DNA from: an uncultured Lachnospiraceae bacterium
GTDB lineage: Bacteria > Bacillota > Clostridia > Lachnospirales > Lachnospiraceae
DNA length: 10,192 nucleotides
Direction: 5' to 3'
NCBI GenBank assembly: GCA_910580005.1
Contig: CAJTXH010000104.1
Location: 1 to 10,192, forward strand
In this document: positions 5,397-10,192 of the stretch, piece after piece
How positions within the stretch are numbered: position 1 is the stretch's first letter
Layout of the letters: every line of letters begins with the position of its first letter
Notes under the pieces: model-generated
Databases searched by the model: none
What the model was told of the DNA's origin: nothing
Seen by the model: only the letters and a program-made list of their open reading frames with translations
Program-made: the position numbers and the translations under genes

Positions 5397-7232
5397 TTAC
5401 AGAATACGTTTAAACTTCTTTTCAAGTTCTCTTTTTGTTATTTTTACCAATACTGGACGCCCATGTGGGCAGTTATATGGATTTTCAAGTGACATAAGCT
5501 CTTTCAAAAGCTCATGCGCCTGTGGCTCTGCCATGCTGTTTCCGCCTTTTACAGCCGCTTTGCATGACATTGAGGCTACATGTGAAAGCAGTGTTTCTGG
5601 TGTTATGCTGGTTTTATTATCTATAAGCCCGTCTATTATTTCCAGAAAAAGTTCTTTAGTTGCAATATCTGGAAGCTGGGCTGGTACACCACTTAACATA
5701 TATTCCTTTCCGCCAAAGTTTTCAATAATATAGCCAAGTTTTTCAAATATACTGGCATTTTCTTCTAAAACCTGCTGTTCCGCCATTGAAAGGCTGGCAA
5801 CTACAGGAGGGTTTAACATCTGTGTAAATGGCTGGTTATTTTCTATTTGTTTCATAAATTTTTCATAAAGGACTTTTTCATGTGCCGCATGCTGGTCAGC
5901 AATAAACATGCTGTCACCATACTGTAATATCCAGTATGTAGAAAAAACCTGCCCTATTATTTTAATATCCTTTCCAGCCTGTGGTGACATTATATCTGTT
6001 TCAAATAATGTCCCCTGTTTTATATTGTGTGCATTATATGCAGCAGTTTCCCGTAATTGTATTTCTTCTTTTTTTTCATCTTTTTTACTTTCTGTATTTA
6101 TGCTGCCTTTCCCAAATAAATAGCTGGTTTCTTCTGGTGAAGGAGGTCTTAATATTACTTCCTTTTCTGCCTGGTTTAGTTCTGCTGTTTTATTTTTGCC
6201 ACTGTCATGTCCTTTGTCTTTATCAAATGTTACTTCTGGTATTAATTCTTTATGTTTTAATGTTTCTGAAACCACATTATAAATATCCCTGTACAATTCT
6301 TTTTCATTTGTAAAACGTATCTCCATTTTTTGTGGATGCACATTTATATCTATAAGCCCAGGGTCTGTTTTAAAGTCCAGTACAACAAAAGGGTATTTAT
6401 GGTTCATCATATACCCCGAATATGCTTCTTCTATTGCATGGTTTATAATATTGCTTTTTATATACCTGCCATTTACAAAATAATTTATACATCCCCTGTT
6501 CCCACGTGATATTACAGGTTTTCCAATAAAACCGCTTATCCGGCAGCTTTCTTTTGCAGCATTGGTTTCAAGCAGATTTGAGGCTATATCTTTTCCAAAT
6601 ATATTGTAAACCACATCTTTTAAATTTCCATTGCCTGATGTGTAAAGCCTTGGCTGGTTCTGGTTTATAAACCTGAATGAGATATCCGGGTGTGAAAGTG
6701 CCATATGCTCTACTATGCTGCTTATATATCCTGCTTCTGTCTGGGATGTTTTCAAGAATTTAAGCCTGGCAGGGGTGTTGTAAAAAAGGTTATGTACAAT
6801 AAAAGTAGTGCCGTCAGGGCATCCTGCTTCTGTAAATGATTTTTCAGTGCCTCCCTCAATAACATACCTTGAACCAGTAAAAGAATTTCTTGTTTTCGTC
6901 AGCATTTCAAGCTGGGAAACAGATGCAATGCTTGCTAATGCCTCACCCCTGAAACCTAGTGTAGATATTGATAAAAGGTCTTGTAACTGTTTTATTTTGC
7001 TTGTGGCATGTGGCATAAATGCAAGTTTTATATCCTCACTATTTATGCCGCTTCCATTATCAGTTACACGTATTAAACTCTTGCCACCATCTTTTATTTC
7101 CACAGTAACAGAAGATGCACCTGCATCAATGGCATTTTCCAGTAATTCCTTGACAACAGCCATAGGCCTTTCTATAACTTCACCTGCTGCAATTTTATTT
7201 ACTGTATCTTTATCAAGAACCTGTATAGACAT
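5397..7232 (-). CDS. mutL: DNA mismatch repair protein MutL (endonuclease type)
   Basis: MutL is the GHKL ATPase that couples MutS mismatch recognition to strand incision. The N-terminal ATPase shows ELLENAIDAGA at 29-39 (Asn 33 for Mg-ATP), DNGSGI at 58-63, PHATSK near 74-79 and TLGFRGEAL at 91-99. INVHPQKMEIRF is at 296-307. A charged, low-conservation linker spans about 330-420. The C-terminal domain carries the metal-binding nicking motif DQHAAHEKVLYE at 446-457, SCKAAV at 556-561 and CPHGRP at 588-593, so this is the latent endonuclease form used by bacteria without MutH. QMLNPPVV at 471-478 sits where the clamp-binding motif of Bacillus MutL lies. The ATG at 7232 has an AGGGGGA site that overlaps the mutS stop codon region, with a 10-base gap, implying coupled translation. 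At 611 residues it has normal length. Confidence 0.98.
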   Translation of the reverse strand: MSIQVLDKDTVNKIAAGEVIERPMAVVKELLENAIDAGASSVTVEIKDGGKSLIRVTDNGSGINSEDIKLAFMPHATSKIKQLQDLLSISTLGFRGEALASIASVSQLEMLTKTRNSFTGSRYVIEGGTEKSFTEAGCPDGTTFIVHNLFYNTPARLKFLKTSQTEAGYISSIVEHMALSHPDISFRFINQNQPRLYTSGNGNLKDVVYNIFGKDIASNLLETNAAKESCRISGFIGKPVISRGNRGCINYFVNGRYIKSNIINHAIEEAYSGYMMNHKYPFVVLDFKTDPGLIDINVHPQKMEIRFTNEKELYRDIYNVVSETLKHKELIPEVTFDKDKGHDSGKNKTAELNQAEKEVILRPPSPEETSYLFGKGSINTESKKDEKKEEIQLRETAAYNAHNIKQGTLFETDIMSPQAGKDIKIIGQVFSTYWILQYGDSMFIADQHAAHEKVLYEKFMKQIENNQPFTQMLNPPVVASLSMAEQQVLEENASIFEKLGYIIENFGGKEYMLSGVPAQLPDIATKELFLEIIDGLIDNKTSITPETLLSHVASMSCKAAVKGGNSMAEPQAHELLKELMSLENPYNCPHGRPVLVKITKRELEKKFKRIL

Positions 7233-7242
7233 TATAATCCCC

Positions 7243-9861
7243 CTAAATCCTGTTTCTTAGTTTTGTCTGCATTTTGTATAAAATATTCATAGCATCAATA
7301 GGAGTAATATTTGATAAATCAAGGTCATGCAGTTCTATTATTATATCATCTGTCTTAATATTTCTATTGTTAGTGCCAAATAATGAAAGCTGTCCCATTT
7401 TCTCTTCTTCTGTCCTGCTTTCTGCCTTCTGCTTTTTCCTCATTTTTGCTTCCTGCTGTTCTGCAATCTCCCTTGCACGCACCAGCACACTTTCTGGTAC
7501 ACCTGCAAGCCTTGCAACCTGTATTCCATAACTTTTATCAGCGCCACCTTTTATTATTTTCCTTAAAAATACTATATCATCACCCTGTTCTTTTACAGCT
7601 ATGCAGTAATTGTTTACACTGTCAAGTTTTCCTTCAAGTTCTGTAAGTTCATGGTAATGTGTTGCAAAAAGTGTCTTAGCGCCAAGCAGTTTTGTATTAG
7701 CTATATGCTCTATAACAGCCCATGCTATGCTCAGGCCGTCAAATGTACTTGTGCCCCTGCCTATTTCATCAAGTATTATAAGGCTGTTTTTAGTTGCGTT
7801 CCTGATAATATTGGCAACCTCTGTCATCTCTACCATAAATGTGCTCTGTCCGCTTGCAAGGTCATCTGAAGCGCCTACCCTGGTAAATATCCTGTCAACA
7901 ATGCCTATACTGGCACTGTCAGCAGGGACAAATGAGCCAGTCTGCGCCATTAGCACGATTAATGCTGTCTGGCGCATATATGTAGATTTGCCTGCCATAT
8001 TAGGACCTGTAATAACTGCAATCCTGTTTTTACTGCTGTCAAGGTATGTATCATTAGCAACAAACAAGCCATTGTTAATCATTTTTTCAACAACAGGATG
8101 GCGTCCGTTCTTTATTTCAATACAGCCCTTTTTATTTACCACCGGACGTACATAATTGTTCTGTTCTGCCACAAGTGCAAGTGACGCAAACATGTCTATA
8201 TTGGCAATTATTTGTGCTGATGCCTGCACACGCCCGATATTGTCATAAATTTTATCCCTTATCTGGCAGAAAATATTATATTCAAGCGAACAAAGCTTGT
8301 CCTCTGCACCAAGTATTGTATCTTCAAGTTCTTTAAGCCGTGGGGTTGTATACCTTTCAGCATTGGAAAGTGTCTGCTTCCTTGTCCAGTCATCAGGCAC
8401 AAGCTCTTTATATGAATTAGTAACTTCCAGATGGTATCCAAATACTTTATTATACTTTACCCTGAGGTTTTTAATGCCTGTACGCTGCTTTTCCTCTTCC
8501 ACAAGCTCTGCAAGCCAGTTTTTGCCCTCTGTTTTAGCACATTTAAGCTTATCAACCTCACTATTGTAACCATCTTTTATAATGCCGCCTTCCCTTATGG
8601 ATATTGGCGGCTCTTCCTCTATGGAACTTTCCACAAGCAAATATAAATCCCTTAAATCATCAAGATCTGCTGCAAAATCTTTAAGCATTGATTTACTAAA
8701 TGAAGAAAGCAGTGCTTTAATATGCGGAAGCATTGAAAGCGACTGCCTGAATGCTATTAAATCCCTTGGATTGGCACTACGGTAGCTGATTTTGCCAATA
8801 AGGCGTTCAAGGTCATATATTGAATTTAAATACTCCCTGAGTTCTTCCCTTGAAATTGCATTATTATTTAACTCTGTAATAATATCCAGCCTTTGGTTAA
8901 TATCCACCGGATTTACAAGGGGCTGTTCTATGGACTTGCGCAGAAGCCTTGCTCCCATTGCTGTTTTTGTTTTGTCAAGAACCCAGAAAAGGGAACCTCT
9001 TTTAGATTTTTCACGCATTGTTTCACAAAGCTCAAGGTTTCTTCTTGTAGAACGGTCAAGCAGCATATAATTTCCAGGTGAATAAGGTTTAATAGAAGTT
9101 ATATGGCCAAGTGAAATTTTTTGTGTTTCTATAAGATACTGCATTACTGCGCCTGAAGCAATTACACCTATGCTGTAATCATCAAGACCAAGCCCTGACA
9201 GTGAACTTGTTTTAAAATGCTCCATAAGAACCTGCCTGCACTTGTCTTCATCAAAATACCATGATTCTATTGATGACACTACTATGCCAAGCCTTCCCCT
9301 TAAATCCTCTAAATCAATTCCTGATACGAGAAAAGAATCATTGCATATTATTTCAGAAGGTGATATTTTACTTATTTCATCCAGCAGTTTATTTTCAGTA
9401 TCAAATTCTGTCATATAAAAACTGCCTGTAGTTACATCAACATATGCTGCACCATATGCATTAACTGTGTACAGCACACACATAAGGTAATTATTCCTGC
9501 TTTCATCAAGTGCCTGGGCATCAAGGTTTGTGCCAGGTGTGGCAATACGCACAACTTCCCTTTTTACAAGGCCTCTTGCCTCTTTCGGGTCTTCCACCTG
9601 TTCACAGATTGCAACTTTATAACCTTTTTTAACAAGTTTGTTTAAATATGTGCTGGCAGCATGGAATGGCACACCGCACATAGGAGCACGCTCTGGAAGC
9701 CCACAGCTTTTAGATGTAAGTGTAAGGTCAAGTTCTTTGGAACACACCTGGGCATCCTCATAAAACATCTCATAAAAATCCCCTAAACGATAAAAAAGAA
9801 TACAATCATTGTATTCCTGCTTGGTATCTATATAATTCTGCATCATTGGTGTGAGTGGCAT
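7243..9861 (-). CDS. mutS: DNA mismatch repair protein MutS
   Basis: MutS binds base mismatches and small loops and, in its ATP state, forms a sliding clamp that recruits MutL. The mismatch-reading motif F-Y-E is at 29-31 (in GDFYEMF). The connector and lever/core regions fill about 120-560, with a clamp portion around 430-520. The ATPase has Walker A GPNMAGKST at 619-627, SGQSTFMVEM (signature loop) near 670-679, Walker B LIILDE at 694-699 and ATHYHEL at 733-739. QLSLF at 824-828 matches the beta-clamp-binding consensus, and the tail ends in a helical region of the kind that forms dimers. At 872 residues it is a full-length MutS1, not MutS2 (no Smr domain). The ATG at 9861 has AGAGAGGA 7 bases upstream, and a candidate promoter lies at 9895-9921. 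It is the first gene of the mutS-mutL-miaA operon. Confidence 0.98.
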   Translation of the reverse strand: MPLTPMMQNYIDTKQEYNDCILFYRLGDFYEMFYEDAQVCSKELDLTLTSKSCGLPERAPMCGVPFHAASTYLNKLVKKGYKVAICEQVEDPKEARGLVKREVVRIATPGTNLDAQALDESRNNYLMCVLYTVNAYGAAYVDVTTGSFYMTEFDTENKLLDEISKISPSEIICNDSFLVSGIDLEDLRGRLGIVVSSIESWYFDEDKCRQVLMEHFKTSSLSGLGLDDYSIGVIASGAVMQYLIETQKISLGHITSIKPYSPGNYMLLDRSTRRNLELCETMREKSKRGSLFWVLDKTKTAMGARLLRKSIEQPLVNPVDINQRLDIITELNNNAISREELREYLNSIYDLERLIGKISYRSANPRDLIAFRQSLSMLPHIKALLSSFSKSMLKDFAADLDDLRDLYLLVESSIEEEPPISIREGGIIKDGYNSEVDKLKCAKTEGKNWLAELVEEEKQRTGIKNLRVKYNKVFGYHLEVTNSYKELVPDDWTRKQTLSNAERYTTPRLKELEDTILGAEDKLCSLEYNIFCQIRDKIYDNIGRVQASAQIIANIDMFASLALVAEQNNYVRPVVNKKGCIEIKNGRHPVVEKMINNGLFVANDTYLDSSKNRIAVITGPNMAGKSTYMRQTALIVLMAQTGSFVPADSASIGIVDRIFTRVGASDDLASGQSTFMVEMTEVANIIRNATKNSLIILDEIGRGTSTFDGLSIAWAVIEHIANTKLLGAKTLFATHYHELTELEGKLDSVNNYCIAVKEQGDDIVFLRKIIKGGADKSYGIQVARLAGVPESVLVRAREIAEQQEAKMRKKQKAESRTEEEKMGQLSLFGTNNRNIKTDDIIIELHDLDLSNITPIDAMNILYKMQTKLRNRI

Positions 9862-9894
9862 ATTGTATTCCTCTCTTTTTATGTATTATTGTAT

Positions 9895-9921
9895 ATTATA
9901 GCCAGAATTGTAATTTTGCAA
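9895..9921 (-). promoter_or_regulatory. Candidate promoter of the mutS-mutL-miaA operon
   Basis: On the minus strand a perfect TATAAT (9900-9895) has TTGCAA (9921-9916, 4 of 6) upstream with a short 15-base spacer; the -10 is convincing, the -35 is not. Transcription would start near 9888 and give a short leader of about 27 bases. A palindrome at 9906-9923 overlaps the -35 and spacer region. Read-through from rnpB is the alternative source of mutS transcripts. Confidence 0.4.
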
Positions 9922-9959
9922 TTATTGTCTGCCAATTTACTATCTGTTAATTTTATAAT

Positions 9960-10192
9960 GAGCAACACTATAAGCCGGGTTCTGTATCAGACAATCATCT
10001 ATCTAGACCTGCTGTTGCCAGCAGGTTCAAGCAGCCTACCCGGGACACAGCGGGCAACTGTACTGTCCCTGTCTGGCCTTGCTCCGGATGGGGTTTACAC
10101 AGCCTTGCCCTGTTACCAGGGAAGCGGTAAGCTCTTACCTTGCCTTTTCACCCTTACCTGTCTGAAGGCAGGCGGTTATTTTCTGTTGCACT
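9960..10192 (-). ncRNA. rnpB: RNase P RNA, class A (3' part, runs off the window)
   Basis: This is the catalytic RNA that trims 5' leaders from pre-tRNA, working with the protein RnpA. The minus strand carries the class A conserved blocks in order: AGTGCAACAGA at the window edge, AGGGTGAAAAGG, GGTAAGAGC, GGTAACAGGG, CCGGAGCAAGGCC, CCCGGGTAGGCTGCTTGA, TCTAGATAGATGA and the diagnostic 3' block ACAGAACCCGGCTTAT (9971-9986). The order and wording match the ancestral (E. coli-like) architecture rather than the Bacillus type B fold. The 3' strand of terminal helix P1 should be near 9960-9969. The 5' third, including its P1 and P4 strands, lies beyond 10192. No strong terminator follows, so the 3' end may be made by processing. 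It precedes mutS on the same strand. Confidence 0.97.

Noticed and set aside
5299..5733. Plus-strand open frame of 144 codons opposite mutL and miaA
   Set aside because: Antisense to two well-supported genes, crosses their boundary, and its product has no recognisable motif.
6808..7260. Plus-strand open frame of 150 codons opposite the MutL ATPase domain
   Set aside because: Shadow of highly conserved coding sequence on the other strand; low-complexity hydrophobic product.
7727..8155. Plus-strand open frame of 142 codons opposite mutS
   Set aside because: It lies wholly antisense to the conserved ATPase part of mutS. Its product is Ser/Ile/Leu-rich as expected for a reverse-complement shadow, and no ribosome binding site was seen.
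8259..8441. Minus-strand 60-codon frame inside mutS
   Set aside because: Out-of-frame shadow within a fully intact mutS.
8792..9070. Plus-strand open frame opposite mutS
   Set aside because: Antisense shadow; Ser/Leu/Arg-rich product with no motif and no context.
1..10192. CRISPR array, tRNA genes, insertion sequences or phage genes
   Set aside because: I saw no regularly spaced direct repeats, no cloverleaf with a T-loop signature, and no transposase, integrase or phage-like protein.

Overview
The window reads as chromosome of a low-GC Firmicute, most likely class Clostridia and plausibly a Lachnospiraceae-type gut anaerobe. The grounds are AT-rich composition, AGGAGG-like ribosome binding sites, a mutS-mutL-miaA cluster with an endonuclease-type MutL, and a BlaI/M56 receptor pair. 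The genus cannot be fixed from sequence alone. Every gene I can support lies on the minus strand, so the window is best read from right to left.

Right edge (about 9960-10192): the 3' two thirds of the class A RNase P RNA gene rnpB, running off the window. After a short AT-rich gap with a candidate promoter come mutS (9861-7243), mutL (7232-5397) and miaA (5366-4395). They are separated by only 10 and 30 bases and almost certainly form one operon. MutS and MutL carry all expected catalytic motifs and clamp-binding-like motifs, and MutL has the nicking endonuclease motif. This is therefore a complete MutH-independent mismatch repair core, co-transcribed with a tRNA i6A37 modification enzyme.

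Middle (4394-1296): a 93-base gap carries two 18-bp dyads 31 bp apart that overlap a good promoter. They precede a BlaI/MecI-family repressor gene (4301-3939) and a large M56 (BlaR1-like) zinc-protease receptor gene (3914-1296). The receptor keeps the HExxH/ExxxD protease, but its outer domain is not the penicillin-binding sensor of BlaR1. It contains an FG-GAP-like calcium loop, so the signal is probably something other than a beta-lactam. The likely circuit is that a ligand activates the receptor protease, the repressor is removed, and the repressor-receptor operon is derepressed.

Left part (1295-1): a 400-base gap holds what looks like the frameshifted 3' end of a dead gene with its own weak terminator, followed by a promoter. 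It is followed by a gene for a 217-residue secreted protein of unknown function (894-241). The last 240 bases are a string of hairpins: two strong terminator-like stems, and a pair of mutually exclusive stems that pair better as plus-strand RNA.

The DNA repair, tRNA modification and RNase P genes are ordinary. The most interesting material is the repressor/receptor module with its operator layout, and the structured DNA at the left end.
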